A stretch of DNA of 64,000 nt from Rhizobium sp. P32RR-XVIII (GCF_012641395.1 NZ_JABAIH010000002.1:1-64000); one strand, 5' to 3'. Positions 53,128-62,589 are shown, numbered from the stretch's first letter. Numbers and translations are program-made. Notes: generated by a model from the letters alone, not told the origin.

Positions 53128-54032
53128 GCGACCGCCTGAAGCGGCTGGATCTTCATTTCCGTCACGTTGCGCTTCGGCGGCGTGCCGAACATGCGGGCGT
53201 ATTCGCGGCTGAACTGCGAGGCGCTTTCATAGCCCACCTGATAGGCGGCGCTTGCGACGCTCAGGCCGTCCGAAACCATCAGGCGGCGCGCTTCCAGCAG
53301 CCGGAGATTCTTCTGGTATTGCAACGGCGTCATCGCCGTGAGCTGCTTGAAATGCTGGTGGAAGGAGGAGGGGCTCATCCGCGCCACGGCGGCAAGCTGC
53401 TCGATGCGCATGGGCTCGGCAAAGTTCTCCCTGAGCAGGTTGATCGCATCGGTCATCCGGCGCGCATGGCTGCCGGGCAGGGCGAGCTTGCTGACATCCG
53501 CGCCGTTCGGGCCAGTCAATAGCCAGTAGCAGATCTCGCGCATGATGGCCGGATAGAGGACGGGGATCGCCTTCGGCGTCTGCGTCAGGCGCACAAGCCG
53601 CAGCACGCAGTCGGCCAGCACGCCGTCGAAATCCTGTACGAAGACGCCGGCAGCACCGTCGCCCGAAGGCCGCGGAGGCTCTTCCATCGCCTCCATCACC
53701 TCGCGCAGGATCCCGGCATCGAAGTCGATGTTGAGGCCGATATAGGGTTCCTCCTCGCTCGCCTTGGTGATCTGCCCGAGGGCCGGCACCTCGAAGGTGA
53801 CGACGAGCGACTGCATCTCGTGATAGTCGAAAGAGCGGTCGCCGACCATGATCTGCTTGGCGCCCTGGACGACGATGCAGATGGTCGGCCGGTAGATCAT
53901 GTGATGGGGCATCACCGGCTGGCTGACCCGCGACACGGAGAGCGCCTCGACCGGCGTCTGGAAGCGGCCGTCCGCCGATCCGGCTGTGCTGTCGATATAG
54001 CTTTGGATTGCCTCTTTCAGCGCTTTCAGCAT
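53124..54032 (-). CDS. AraC-family transcriptional regulator
   Basis: 302 residues. An N-terminal AraC-type sensor domain (about 15-185, PVMPHHMIYRPTICIVVQGAKQ) precedes the double helix-turn-helix (EQLAAVARMSPSSFHQHFKQL, then SVASAAYQVGYESASQFSRE). It is transcribed divergently from the SDR gene 172 bases away and probably activates it. Length is standard. Confidence 0.93.
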   Translation of the reverse strand: MLKALKEAIQSYIDSTAGSADGRFQTPVEALSVSRVSQPVMPHHMIYRPTICIVVQGAKQIMVGDRSFDYHEMQSLVVTFEVPALGQITKASEEEPYIGLNIDFDAGILREVMEAMEEPPRPSGDGAAGVFVQDFDGVLADCVLRLVRLTQTPKAIPVLYPAIMREICYWLLTGPNGADVSKLALPGSHARRMTDAINLLRENFAEPMRIEQLAAVARMSPSSFHQHFKQLTAMTPLQYQKNLRLLEARRLMVSDGLSVASAAYQVGYESASQFSREYARMFGTPPKRNVTEMKIQPLQAVA

Positions 54033-54204
54033 TCCTGAATTCTCCTTGCCGCCTACGGTCCGGCCGCTGAAACCATATGAGGCATGCGCGCGTTACCCGC
54101 AAGGCGGTTGGAGGAATAGGCAAGAAATTCGAGAGTTCCGGCATTCAAGAGGGCCGCCTCCCGGGCTTACTCTGCAGCCATCAACTCCGACAGAGGAAGA
54201 AAAG

Positions 54205-54984
54205 ATGCCGAACGAAAATCAAGCAAAAACAGTATCCAGGGTTGCTATCGTCACCGGCGGCAGCCGGGGCCTGGGCCGCAACACCGCCGTCAATCTCGCA
54301 AAGCGCGGTGTCGATGTCATCTTCACCTATCGCACAAATCGGGCAGAAGCCGACGCCGCGGTCGCCGAGATCGAGGCGCTTGGCGCGAAGGCCATTGCGC
54401 TGCAGCTCGACACCGGGCGGATAGCCGACTTTAACGGCTTCGTGGGCCAGGTGAGAGATGCCCTGCAAGCCCTTGGCCAGACTCAGTTTCACTATCTGGT
54501 CAACAATGCGGGGGCCGGCCACCATGCCCCGATCGCCGAGATGACCGAGGACGCGTTCGACGAACTGGTCAACGTGCATTTCAAGGGCGTCTATTTCCTG
54601 GCGCAGAAGCTCCTGCCGCTGATGGCTGATGGCGGCCGCATCATCAACATATCGAGCGGACTTGCGCGCTTCACCGTACCCGGCATTTCCGCCTACGCCT
54701 CGATGAAGGGGGCGATCGAGGTTTTCACCCGCTATCTCGCAAAGGAATTGGGGCCGCGCGGGATCACCGCCAACACGGTCGCACCCGGCGCCATCCAGAC
54801 GGATTTCAGTGGCGGTCTGGTGCGCGACAATCCGCAGTACAACAAGATGGTCGCCGACTCGACCGCGCTCGGCCGTGCCGGGATCGCCGATGATATCGGC
54901 CCGATGATCGCCTCGCTGCTGTCGGACGACAACCGCTGGGTCAACGGCCAGCGCATCGAGGTTTCCGGCGGCGCGAACCTTTGA
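54205..54984 (+). CDS. Short-chain dehydrogenase/reductase (SDR)
   Basis: 259 residues from the ATG at 54205 (AGAGGAAG upstream). The cofactor site is TGGSRGLG, then NNAG, the catalytic Ser in NISSG, YASMK with Tyr and Lys of the triad, and the C-terminal WVNGQRIEVSGG. It is a classical NAD(P)H-dependent oxidoreductase of the FabG-like group, substrate unknown. It is probably controlled by the divergent AraC regulator, an arrangement common in alphaproteobacteria. Confidence 0.94.
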   Translation: MPNENQAKTVSRVAIVTGGSRGLGRNTAVNLAKRGVDVIFTYRTNRAEADAAVAEIEALGAKAIALQLDTGRIADFNGFVGQVRDALQALGQTQFHYLVNNAGAGHHAPIAEMTEDAFDELVNVHFKGVYFLAQKLLPLMADGGRIINISSGLARFTVPGISAYASMKGAIEVFTRYLAKELGPRGITANTVAPGAIQTDFSGGLVRDNPQYNKMVADSTALGRAGIADDIGPMIASLLSDDNRWVNGQRIEVSGGANL

Positions 54985-54988
54985 TGCC

Positions 54989-55684
54989 CTAGCCGGCCGC
55001 CGGAGGGGTGGCCCAGCCGTTCATCCACTCCTCCCGCAGCCGGTCGCCTTCGCCGCGGAAGAAGGCGGCCGCCGTTTCACAATGCTCGACCCGGTCGCTG
55101 CGGAAATTGCGGATCGCCTGCCGCAGCTCGCACCAGCCGACGATATTGGCATAGTGCGAATAGTAGATCAGCGCGATCGGGCGGACGGTGCGCTCGGTGG
55201 CGCGTCCGAGTTCGTCGCGATAGTCGAGCGCCAGCTTCTGCTCGTCGCGGATCGCCCGGCGCACCATGCCGAGATCGAAACCGGCTGGCGGTTGCGCCAC
55301 GGTTCCCCAGGCAAATAGCGCCTTGTTCTCCATCGCCTGACGCAGCGGGCCGGGCACTGCGCCGGCGATCTTCTGGTTCACCCGCTTCGCCGCCTGCTTC
55401 AGCTCGGCATCGCCGGTTCGCTCGAGCAGCGCCAGCGACAGGACGATCGCCTCCATCTCCTCGATCGAAAACATCAGCGGCGGCAGGTCGAAGCCGGGTC
55501 GCATGATGTAGCCGATGCCGCGCCCGCCCTCGATTGGCACGCGCATCGCCTGGAGTGCTGCGATATCGCGATAGATGGAGCGCACGGTCACTTCCAGCGC
55601 ATCGGCCATGGCCTGAGCCGTCATCGGCTTCTTCGCCAGCCGAAGAATCTGGATGATCTCGAATAGGCGCGCGGCCTTGCGCAT
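54989..55684 (-). CDS. YafY-type HTH/WYL transcriptional regulator
   Basis: 231 residues from the ATG at 55684 (GGAGA 10 bases upstream). The N-terminal helix-turn-helix (RLFEIIQILRLAKKPMTAQA, MADALEVTVRSIYRDI) is followed by a WYL-type ligand domain (RPIALIYYSHYANIVGWCEL), as in YafY regulators. It is divergent from a LysE-family gene. A CTGACA-N6-TGTCAG palindrome in the shared spacer is its probable operator. Confidence 0.9.
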   Translation of the reverse strand: MRKAARLFEIIQILRLAKKPMTAQAMADALEVTVRSIYRDIAALQAMRVPIEGGRGIGYIMRPGFDLPPLMFSIEEMEAIVLSLALLERTGDAELKQAAKRVNQKIAGAVPGPLRQAMENKALFAWGTVAQPPAGFDLGMVRRAIRDEQKLALDYRDELGRATERTVRPIALIYYSHYANIVGWCELRQAIRNFRSDRVEHCETAAAFFRGEGDRLREEWMNGWATPPAAG

Positions 55685-55708
55685 TTTTGCCGGTCTCCAC
55701 GAACGCTC

Positions 55709-55726
55709 CTGACAATACACTGTCAG
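55709..55726. promoter_or_regulatory. Probable WYL-regulator operator
   Basis: CTGACA-ATACAC-TGTCAG, a six-bp inverted repeat with a six-base spacer, lies 25 bases before the regulator start in the divergent promoter region. This form is common upstream of YafY-type genes. Confidence 0.65.
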
Positions 55727-55814
55727 TTGGCCTTGCGTATACCACCTGCCTATCGAATTGAAATAAAAGGCGGTTCGGAAGGCCGGTCGCCGAAATTTAA
55801 GGCAGACAACTGAC

Positions 55815-56453
55815 ATGACCTACACCGAAAACCTCTGGCTCTTCTTCACGCTTCTCTTCGGCATCATCATCGTGCCGGGCATGGACATGCTTTTCGTGCT
55901 CGCCAATTCGCTGACCGGCGGCCGAAGCCGTGGCATGGCGGCAACCGCCGGCATCATGGCCGGCGGGGCGGTGCATTCGCTTTACGGCGCAATCGGCGTC
56001 GGCATCCTCGCGAGCCTCATTCCCTCGCTGTTCAATCCGCTGCTCTTTCTGGGGGCGGCCTACATGATCTGGATCGGCTTCACGCTGATCCGCAGTTCCA
56101 TCACGGTGAATGCGGTGGGCGAGGGAAGCCTGCGCTCCGGTTGGCGCGCCTTCCGGCAGGGTGCAATCACCTGCCTCATCAATCCGAAAGCCTACCTGTT
56201 CATGCTCGCCATCTACCCCCAGTTCCTGAAGCCGGCCTACGGGCCGATCTGGCTACAGGGGCTCGTCATGGGCGCAATGACGCTCGCCACGCAGTTCGCC
56301 ATCTACGGCGCGGTGGCGCTGACGGCATCGCGAAGCAGGACGCTGCTGATTTCCAATCCGCAGGCAACGATCGTCGTCGGCCGCGTTGCCGGTGCGTTGC
56401 TGATCATCGTCTCCGTGCTGACCGCCTGGCATGGCTGGAAGATGGTGCAATAG
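55815..56453 (+). CDS. LysE-family amino-acid exporter
   Basis: 212 residues with six membrane helices. The start WLFFTLLFGIIIVPGMDMLFVLANSLTGGRSRGMAATAGIMAG carries the conserved PG-D motif of RhtB/LysE proteins. It exports amino acids or related compounds across the inner membrane. Its promoter region contains the palindrome at 55709, so the divergent WYL regulator probably controls it. Confidence 0.92.
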   Translation: MTYTENLWLFFTLLFGIIIVPGMDMLFVLANSLTGGRSRGMAATAGIMAGGAVHSLYGAIGVGILASLIPSLFNPLLFLGAAYMIWIGFTLIRSSITVNAVGEGSLRSGWRAFRQGAITCLINPKAYLFMLAIYPQFLKPAYGPIWLQGLVMGAMTLATQFAIYGAVALTASRSRTLLISNPQATIVVGRVAGALLIIVSVLTAWHGWKMVQ

Positions 56454-56619
56454 GATGGAACGCCTCCGCCAGGAACGCGTGGAGGCGCGCCATTACCATT
56501 CTGAATTTGTTGTGATATCACCCACTTGTTACTTCGAGCCTTGAATATATTTGCCATCATGCGGCCGCGAATATGAGGCGCCGGCCTCCAAAGATCTCGG
56601 TATCAAAAGGAGTGAAGAT

Positions 56620-57063
56620 ATGAAATTCAAGGCAATTGCGGCGGGTGTCTTTCTTGTCGGCGTGGCGGTGACGGCGGTTTTCGCGCAGGACGGCACGCAC
56701 GAAGCGCGCTCAGCGTTGATGAAGAAGAACGGTGCTGCCGCCGGCGCGCTGGCGGCGATCGCCAAAGGTGAAAAGCCCTACGACGCCGAGGTGATAAAGA
56801 CGGCGCTGACGACGATCTCTCAAACGGCCAAGGTTTTCCCCGACCAGTTCAAGCCGGGCACGGAAACGGGCGACAAGGCCGCGAGCCCGAAGATCTGGCA
56901 GAACATGGATGACTTCAAGGCACGCTCCGCGAAGCTCGGAACCGACGCTGAGACGATCCTTGCCCAGCTTCCGGCCGACGCGGCCGGAGTCGGCGGTGCG
57001 CTGAAGACGCTCGGCGCCAATTGCGGCGGCTGTCACGAGATCTACCGCCTGAAGACAGAATAG
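56620..57063 (+). CDS. Cytochrome c' (class II)
   Basis: 147 residues from the ATG at 56620 (AAAGGAG upstream). A signal peptide (IAAGVFLVGVAVTAVFA) precedes a four-helix bundle with the heme site CGGCH near the C-terminus, the hallmark of class II cytochromes c. It is periplasmic; family members bind NO or carry electrons. It is followed by a diheme cytochrome in the same direction (104 bases). Confidence 0.92.
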   Translation: MKFKAIAAGVFLVGVAVTAVFAQDGTHEARSALMKKNGAAAGALAAIAKGEKPYDAEVIKTALTTISQTAKVFPDQFKPGTETGDKAASPKIWQNMDDFKARSAKLGTDAETILAQLPADAAGVGGALKTLGANCGGCHEIYRLKTE

Positions 57064-57167
57064 CAAACAGACTATTCCCCTCCAATCCATCGGTCCGCGC
57101 CTGCCTTGCCGCCGGCGCGGACCGGTTTATCTTTAGCCGTTGCATCGGTAAAAAGAGGAAACGGCGC

Positions 57168-58082
57168 GTGGTCCGTAGATTCATCCGGTTTGTGCTCTGT
57201 CTCATCGGTGTCGTCGTTATTGGCGGTGCTGGTTTCTACTTCGTCACCGCGCCGAGCGCGCTGCCGGAAAGCCACTGGGCCAATCTCGGTGCGCCGGATC
57301 TGAAGAACGGCGAGCAGGTGTTCTGGACAGGCGGCTGCGTCAGTTGCCATGCGGCACCTGGTTCCGAAGGCGATGCAAAGCTCACGCTCGCAGGCGGCCT
57401 TGCGCTGAAAACGCCCTTCGGCACATTTCATACGCCGAATATTTCGCCGGACGAAAAGGCCGGCATCGGCTCGTGGACGCTGGCGGAGTTCGGCAATGCC
57501 ATGAAGCGTGGCGTCGGCCCCGGCGGTCAGCACCTCTATCCGGCTTTTCCCTACGCCTCCTATACGCGCATGACCGACAAGGACATCAACGACCTTTTCG
57601 GTTACATCAAGACGCTGCCGAAGAGCCCCAATGTCGCGCCGCCGCACGAGCTGCCGTTCCCTTACAACATCCGGCTGGCGCTCGGCGGCTGGAAGTTGCT
57701 CTATCTGAACGACGCGCAACACGTCGCGCTCGCTAATCCGGACGACAAGCTGAAGCGCGGCCAGTATCTCGTCGAAGGCCCCGGCCATTGCGGCGAATGC
57801 CATACGCCGCGTGACGCGCTCGGCGGCCTCGAGAACGATATGTGGCTCGCGGGCGCTCCGAATCCGGACGGCCCGGGCCGCATCCCGGACATCACGCCAG
57901 GGTCCAAAGACGTCAGCTCCTGGAGCGAGGGCGATATCGCGAACTACCTCGAGACCGGCTTTACCCCGGACTTCGATACCGTCGGCGGTTCGATGGCCGA
58001 GGTCCAGAGGAACCTCGCGCACCTGCCGAAGAGCGACCTCGAGGCAATCGCCGCCTACCTCAAGGCCGTGCCGAAGCGGTGA
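57168..58082 (+). CDS. Diheme cytochrome c, membrane-anchored
   Basis: 304 residues from the GTG at 57168 (AGAGGAA seven bases upstream). One N-terminal membrane helix (about 5-26) and two heme-binding motifs, CVSCH and CGECH, in two class I domains, with Met ligands available in each. The pattern matches diheme cytochromes that serve as electron acceptors for quinoprotein or flavin dehydrogenases. No dehydrogenase gene is adjacent. It probably works with the preceding cytochrome c'. Confidence 0.9.
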   Translation: MVRRFIRFVLCLIGVVVIGGAGFYFVTAPSALPESHWANLGAPDLKNGEQVFWTGGCVSCHAAPGSEGDAKLTLAGGLALKTPFGTFHTPNISPDEKAGIGSWTLAEFGNAMKRGVGPGGQHLYPAFPYASYTRMTDKDINDLFGYIKTLPKSPNVAPPHELPFPYNIRLALGGWKLLYLNDAQHVALANPDDKLKRGQYLVEGPGHCGECHTPRDALGGLENDMWLAGAPNPDGPGRIPDITPGSKDVSSWSEGDIANYLETGFTPDFDTVGGSMAEVQRNLAHLPKSDLEAIAAYLKAVPKR

Positions 58083-58289
58083 CGAGATGTTATCTGCGGG
58101 GCGAAGCGCATGCATTTATTCGCGCCAAGGTTATATTTAGAAAACAAAGGCTTAATCTTCCACGCCGATCAAAGAAATGCCGCATTGCAGCACAAGCCTA
58201 ACCGCTGCTCTTCAATACCCCCTTTCGGCGATCTCATGTTCGTCGCTGACTGAAGCGCCCCCAGGCTTCCGAAGAAAAAGGATAGTTGA
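58083..58289. other. Intergenic region before the PhyH-like gene
   Basis: 207 bases, somewhat AT-rich, with no gene or repeat that I can support. Confidence 0.4.
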
Positions 58290-59249
58290 ATGCACGGCAT
58301 ATCCCGCTCCAATGACCTTGAATCCGTCGCTCGCAAAGGCGGAAAGCTGCGCCGCATGGCAGTACGCATCCCGACCTATCTTGCCGATGTTCGGGAAAAT
58401 CCGGCATGGTTGCCGATGTTCCTGTTGGCGCGCACCATACCGGGCCGCAGAGCTCACTGGCTTGCGGCCAAACAACCTCACGACAACGCCGATCTCCTGC
58501 CATCGATGTTTGAAGGCATCGAGTCCGCGGCCGTTGTCGATTCGTTGAAGGCGGAGGGGCTATTCTCCGGTCTTGTTCTTCCGGACGCCATTCACCGCGA
58601 AATCGCGAGATTCGCGAGCGAAACACCGTGCTTCGGTAACTTCGATCGCCGAATAGAATTTTTGGCTCCGCAGCACGGCGATACCGAAGCAAGGCACGGC
58701 CGGCCTATTCTCAGCGGTCACCACTTCGAACGCGCGTTGGATTGCGAAGCGGTCCTTGCGGTCCAGCGCGATCCGCTGCTTTCGGCTGTCGCAAGACAAT
58801 ATCTTGGCGCCCAGGCCCAACTGATTACCACGCGCATCTGGTGGAGTTTTCCGACGAAGGCCAGCGAAGCGGACCGGAGCCTGGCGTCGCTGGACAAATA
58901 CCATTTCGACCTGGACGACTGGCGTATGCTGAAGTTCTTCTTCTACCTGGTCGATGTCGATGAAAACACCGGCCCGCATGTCTATGTCAAAGGGAGCCAC
59001 AACCGCCGGCGGCTCAAACACCAGCTGACGCTTCTTGTCGGCCACCCGGCAGGTGAAATCCTCGATTTCTACGGACCGGACAACGCCGTGACGCTGACCG
59101 GAAAGGCGGGTCATGGTTTCGTCGAGGATCCTTTCGGCTTCCATATGGGAACCGTCGCGAAGGCGGCGCCGCGATTGATGATGGAAGTGGGATTTGGCGT
59201 GTCGAAACCTTCTCGCCGTCGGTTTCATGGCGAGCCCGTTATACGATGA
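58290..59249 (+). CDS. Phytanoyl-CoA-dioxygenase-like Fe(II)/2-oxoglutarate protein
   Basis: 319 residues. KYHFDLDDW gives a His-X-Asp pair (H205, D207). The later GHGFVEDPFGFHMGTVAKAAPRLMMEVGFG offers the distal His and the Arg that grips 2-oxoglutarate, and VYVKGSHNRRR is typical of the PhyH group. It would hydroxylate an unknown small molecule or lipid. The N-terminal third (about 1-80) is not recognised. It is a single gene; the CTAAAGC repeat starts six bases after its stop. Confidence 0.75.
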   Translation: MHGISRSNDLESVARKGGKLRRMAVRIPTYLADVRENPAWLPMFLLARTIPGRRAHWLAAKQPHDNADLLPSMFEGIESAAVVDSLKAEGLFSGLVLPDAIHREIARFASETPCFGNFDRRIEFLAPQHGDTEARHGRPILSGHHFERALDCEAVLAVQRDPLLSAVARQYLGAQAQLITTRIWWSFPTKASEADRSLASLDKYHFDLDDWRMLKFFFYLVDVDENTGPHVYVKGSHNRRRLKHQLTLLVGHPAGEILDFYGPDNAVTLTGKAGHGFVEDPFGFHMGTVAKAAPRLMMEVGFGVSKPSRRRFHGEPVIR

Positions 59250-59255
59250 ATGAGC

Positions 59256-59363
59256 CTAAAGCATGTCTCCCGAAAGTGGGAACCGGTTTCGGGCGAAAGA
59301 CATGCGTGAAAACAAAGAATTAAAGCGCGCTCAGCGAATCTAAAAGATCGCGACGCGCTTTAG
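59256..59363. repeat. CTAAAGC...GCTTTAG intergenic repeat, copy 2
   Basis: A 108-bp element, same ends and internal blocks as 42957-43059. Its right end supplies the TAA stop of the DJ-1/PfpI gene, just as copy 1 does for the tauE-like gene. Confidence 0.85.
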
Positions 59364-59938
59364 GCCGCCTTCGGCTGATGTTCGGCACCGAACATCAACA
59401 GATATTGATCGAGGTCTTCGTTGCGGAAATCCAGTGCCCGGTAGATTTCGGCGGCAAAGGTGGTTGGCGCCGAGCCGGGAGCGGTGACCACCATTCCGCC
59501 GCGCACCGCAGTCGGCACGTCGTTGTAATGGGCGTGTCCGGAATAGCCGGGCAGATCGGTGATGAAGCGCAAGGCGTTGCTCGTATGGGCGGCATTGTTC
59601 AGCGCACCCGCCTTGGCGAGCGCCAGTGTCGCGCCGCAGATGCCCGCAACCAGCTTGCCGCGCGCCATGAAATCGTCGATGACAGGCTTCAGGTCCGGCG
59701 CTTTTTCGGTTTCCCATATCATGCCGCCGCAAAGCACGAGCCCGTCGAAAGCCTCGGCGCGCAGCGCTTCGGCCGCCGTATCGGGCGTCACGCGCAGGCC
59801 GCCCATGGAGCGCACTTCCGCACCGCCGGGCGATGCCGTCACCACGTCGAAACCGAACTCGGTACGGGCGGAAGCCGTCAGCTGCCCGACCTCCCAATCC
59901 GCGAAAGCCTCCGTCAGAACCACTGCAAGCCGTGTCAT
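59360..59938 (-). CDS. DJ-1/PfpI-family protein
   Basis: 192 residues. The nucleophile elbow is VAGICGAT with C101, preceded by the acidic Glu near residue 16 and followed by ALNNAAHTSN. This is the DJ-1/PfpI/ThiJ fold; members are glyoxalases, chaperones or amidases. GCATL around the Cys favours a glutamine-amidotransferase-like PfpI member. It is cytoplasmic. It lies 34 bases downstream of a GNAT gene in the same direction, probably one unit. Confidence 0.9.
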   Translation of the reverse strand: MTRLAVVLTEAFADWEVGQLTASARTEFGFDVVTASPGGAEVRSMGGLRVTPDTAAEALRAEAFDGLVLCGGMIWETEKAPDLKPVIDDFMARGKLVAGICGATLALAKAGALNNAAHTSNALRFITDLPGYSGHAHYNDVPTAVRGGMVVTAPGSAPTTFAAEIYRALDFRNEDLDQYLLMFGAEHQPKAA

Positions 59939-59972
59939 GCAATCTCTCCCTCGTAACCGGAACGGCAGGCGC

Positions 59973-60467
59973 TCAAGCCAGCGCCTGCATATAGCGCATG
60001 CCGGTCACCGGTCGAGGGGTGAAGTCCATATGCTGGTAGAAGCGATGCGCCTGGATGTTCCCGGTCGCGGCGCTGACCGAAAGGTAGTCGCAGCCGGCGG
60101 TCTTCGCCATTTCGCGGGCGCGGTTGACGAGATGGTGGCCGATACCGTGGCCGCGATGGCCGTCGCGGACGAAGAGGTGATGCAGGTCCATGCCGCGCTT
60201 GCCTTCCTGCGCCCTGTAGAGCGGCACGAGGATCGCGTAGCCGATCAGCCCTTCGGTGGTTTCTGCCACGAGCGCGGTAATCCAGGGAACGGGACCGAAG
60301 AGGTCGCGCTCCAGCTGTTCCGGCGTCGCCATGGCCGCATCGCCGTGATGGGCGGCAAGCAGGGCGATCATGTCGTTGAGTGCGGGCAGGTCCCGCGGCT
60401 TTGCGGCGCGGATGGTGACCACCGGCGGGCGGATCAGTGAGACTTCGCTGTCTTCGATTTCAATCAT
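59973..60467 (-). CDS. GNAT-family N-acetyltransferase
   Basis: 164 residues. The acetyl-CoA-binding motif A is LHHLFVRDGHRGHGIGHHLV (R-G-x-G-I-G), followed by the helix REMAKTAGCDYLSVSAATGN, typical of small GNATs such as phosphinothricin- or spermidine-like acetyltransferases. The acceptor substrate cannot be deduced. It probably heads a two-gene unit with the DJ-1/PfpI gene. Confidence 0.9.
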   Translation of the reverse strand: MIEIEDSEVSLIRPPVVTIRAAKPRDLPALNDMIALLAAHHGDAAMATPEQLERDLFGPVPWITALVAETTEGLIGYAILVPLYRAQEGKRGMDLHHLFVRDGHRGHGIGHHLVNRAREMAKTAGCDYLSVSAATGNIQAHRFYQHMDFTPRPVTGMRYMQALA

Positions 60468-60759
60468 GGCCTTCGCGTCCTATCTGTGTTCTGCCGTCAG
60501 GACGCTGCCGATACAACAAAGCCGCCTGACGGCGGCTTGTTGACAATATGATCTGTCGGCCGCCCCTTACAGGTACAGCCAAAAATACGAGCGAGAGTGA
60601 TGCGCGTTCTTGATCATGTGCGATAGATTCTCCAGAACGGCGCGTTTGTCAATGGGGTGTCATCAACGATGGATACTGTCCGTTAAGTTGTGTAACGTGG
60701 CGACGCAGCTTTATGTAGAAATCTCATTTTCCAGACGAACGCTTTTACGGAGGGGAATC
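60468..60759. other. Divergent spacer, GNAT / phospholipase D-like
   Basis: 292 bases. It holds a hairpin at 60517-60541 and an AT-rich stretch with the promoter of the phospholipase D-like gene. No small gene is supported. Confidence 0.4.
60517..60541. terminator. GC hairpin in divergent spacer
   Basis: GCCGCC-TGAC-GGCGGC with flanking AA/TT pairs. It looks like a terminator but lies upstream of both genes, so it may instead be a leader or attenuator structure. Confidence 0.45.
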
Positions 60760-62589
60760 ATGCGTTTCGTTTCCAAGGAAGTTGACGGATATCGCATTTT
60801 CGCAGTTACCGGCGTCAACACTGTCTCATTCGCGATCGACTATGAGAACGCCGATACGAAAGGCCTCTTGGGTTTCGCGGTCGAGCGATACGACCCGACG
60901 GAAAATCAGCGCTATTTCGTCTACGGCATGAAGGTCTTCGCGAGCGTCATCCAGCAGCCGGACGAGAAGACGGTCGTCACCACCTACGATCATCCGGTGC
61001 AGAGTTTCGTCTGGGACGATTTCACCGCGAAGCCCGACCGGCGCTACGAATATTTCTTCTACCCGCTGAAAGGCGAGCCGAAGAACATCGACCGCAGCGC
61101 GTCGCCCGTGAAGATCGCCGTCAAGACGGAGCCGCTTTTCACAGATCTCGAGCACGACATCTTCTTCAACCGCGGCGTCGCCAGCAGCCAGGCCTATCAG
61201 CGCCGTTTCGGCAACCACAAGCCTGACGACCTGAAGCCGGCGGAGAAGCGTCTTGAAGCGTTGCAATGGCTGAGCCGCGACCTCGACGAGGCGCTCTTCA
61301 GGTTTATCGATCAGGCGCAGACCGGCGATACGCTCCTCGGATGTTTCTACGAATTTCGCTACCTGCCGGTCGCCGAACGTCTCAAGGCCGCCATCGATCG
61401 CGGCGTCACGGTCAAGCTCATCCTTGACGCGAAGATCAACGAATACACCGACAAGAAGGGCAAGTTCCATCCAAGCTTTCCGCGCGAGGACAACAAGGCT
61501 ACCGTCGAAAAGGCCAGGTTGCCTGCGACGGCGATTGCCCGCCGGCGAGAAAACAACCCGAACAACATCCAGCACAACAAGTTCCTGGTCCTGCTGAAAG
61601 GCGCCGCGCAGGAACCAAAGGAAGTCTGGACCGGCTCGACCAACATGTCGATGGGCGGCATCCATGGGCAGACGAATGTCGGCCATTGGGTGCGCAACAC
61701 GGATGTTGCAGTGGCCTTCAAAGCCTACTGGGAAGTTCTCGTGGATGATCCTGGGGCGGTGGAGGGCGAAACGAGACCCGTATCCGATGCCAAGCGCAAG
61801 GCCTATCGCGACGCCGTGATGGCACTGGCGGTGGTTCCCGCGGACTGGGAGGATATTCCGGCCGGCGTATCGAGCGTTTTCAGTCCGCGTTCGGGAAGCA
61901 AGGTGCTCGACATGTATGTCGATGCGCTGGATTCCGCCACCGACTACGGCGGCATCACCCTCGCTTTCGGCATCAACAAGAAATTCAAGGCTGCACTTGT
62001 CGACAACACCGCAGCCAACATGCCGCAGCGTCCCGTGCTCTTTCTGCTTCTGGAAAAACAGGACAAGCCCAATCCCCGCGCCAGCGATCCTTTCGTGCCG
62101 CTAAATGCGAAACAGAACGTCTATCAGGCCTGGGGATCGTTCCTGCGCGATCCGGTCTATCAGTGGACGCGGGAAACCAATGCGCGAGCCCTGGAGCTCA
62201 ATCAGCATGTGGCCTACGTCCACTCGAAGTTTCTGCTAAAGGATCCGCTCGGCCCCGATCCGATCGTCATCACCGGTTCGGCGAATTTCTCCGAGGATTC
62301 CACCAACAGCAACGACGAGAACATGCTCTTGATCCGCGGCAGCGAACGCGTTGCCGACATCTACTTCACCGAGTTCAACCGCCTGTTCAACCACTATTAT
62401 TTCCGGTCGATCCAGGAGGTCATGGCCGGGCGGAGCGATGGCCAGGCGAATGCCTCGGCCGACGGCAGCGCAAGCCTCTTTCTGGACGAGAGCGAAACCC
62501 GGGAGTGGCTGAAGAAATACAAGCCTGGCACGCTGCGCTGGAAGCGCGTGCAGGTGTTCACCAAAATGGCGGGTGCGAAGACGCTGTAG
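60760..62589 (+). CDS. Phospholipase D-superfamily enzyme
   Basis: 609 residues from the ATG at 60760 (GGAGGGG upstream; longer starts lack a site). Two HKD-type halves: first H272-N-K274 with the GSTN motif, but Leu replaces the Asp five residues after Lys; second H488-S-K490-x4-D495 with GSANFS, complete. A fibronectin-like N-terminal domain (about 1-120) precedes them. Such proteins are phosphodiesterases acting on phospholipids or nucleic acids. No signal peptide is visible. It stands alone, and the weakened first motif is unusual. Confidence 0.85.
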   Translation: MRFVSKEVDGYRIFAVTGVNTVSFAIDYENADTKGLLGFAVERYDPTENQRYFVYGMKVFASVIQQPDEKTVVTTYDHPVQSFVWDDFTAKPDRRYEYFFYPLKGEPKNIDRSASPVKIAVKTEPLFTDLEHDIFFNRGVASSQAYQRRFGNHKPDDLKPAEKRLEALQWLSRDLDEALFRFIDQAQTGDTLLGCFYEFRYLPVAERLKAAIDRGVTVKLILDAKINEYTDKKGKFHPSFPREDNKATVEKARLPATAIARRRENNPNNIQHNKFLVLLKGAAQEPKEVWTGSTNMSMGGIHGQTNVGHWVRNTDVAVAFKAYWEVLVDDPGAVEGETRPVSDAKRKAYRDAVMALAVVPADWEDIPAGVSSVFSPRSGSKVLDMYVDALDSATDYGGITLAFGINKKFKAALVDNTAANMPQRPVLFLLLEKQDKPNPRASDPFVPLNAKQNVYQAWGSFLRDPVYQWTRETNARALELNQHVAYVHSKFLLKDPLGPDPIVITGSANFSEDSTNSNDENMLLIRGSERVADIYFTEFNRLFNHYYFRSIQEVMAGRSDGQANASADGSASLFLDESETREWLKKYKPGTLRWKRVQVFTKMAGAKTL

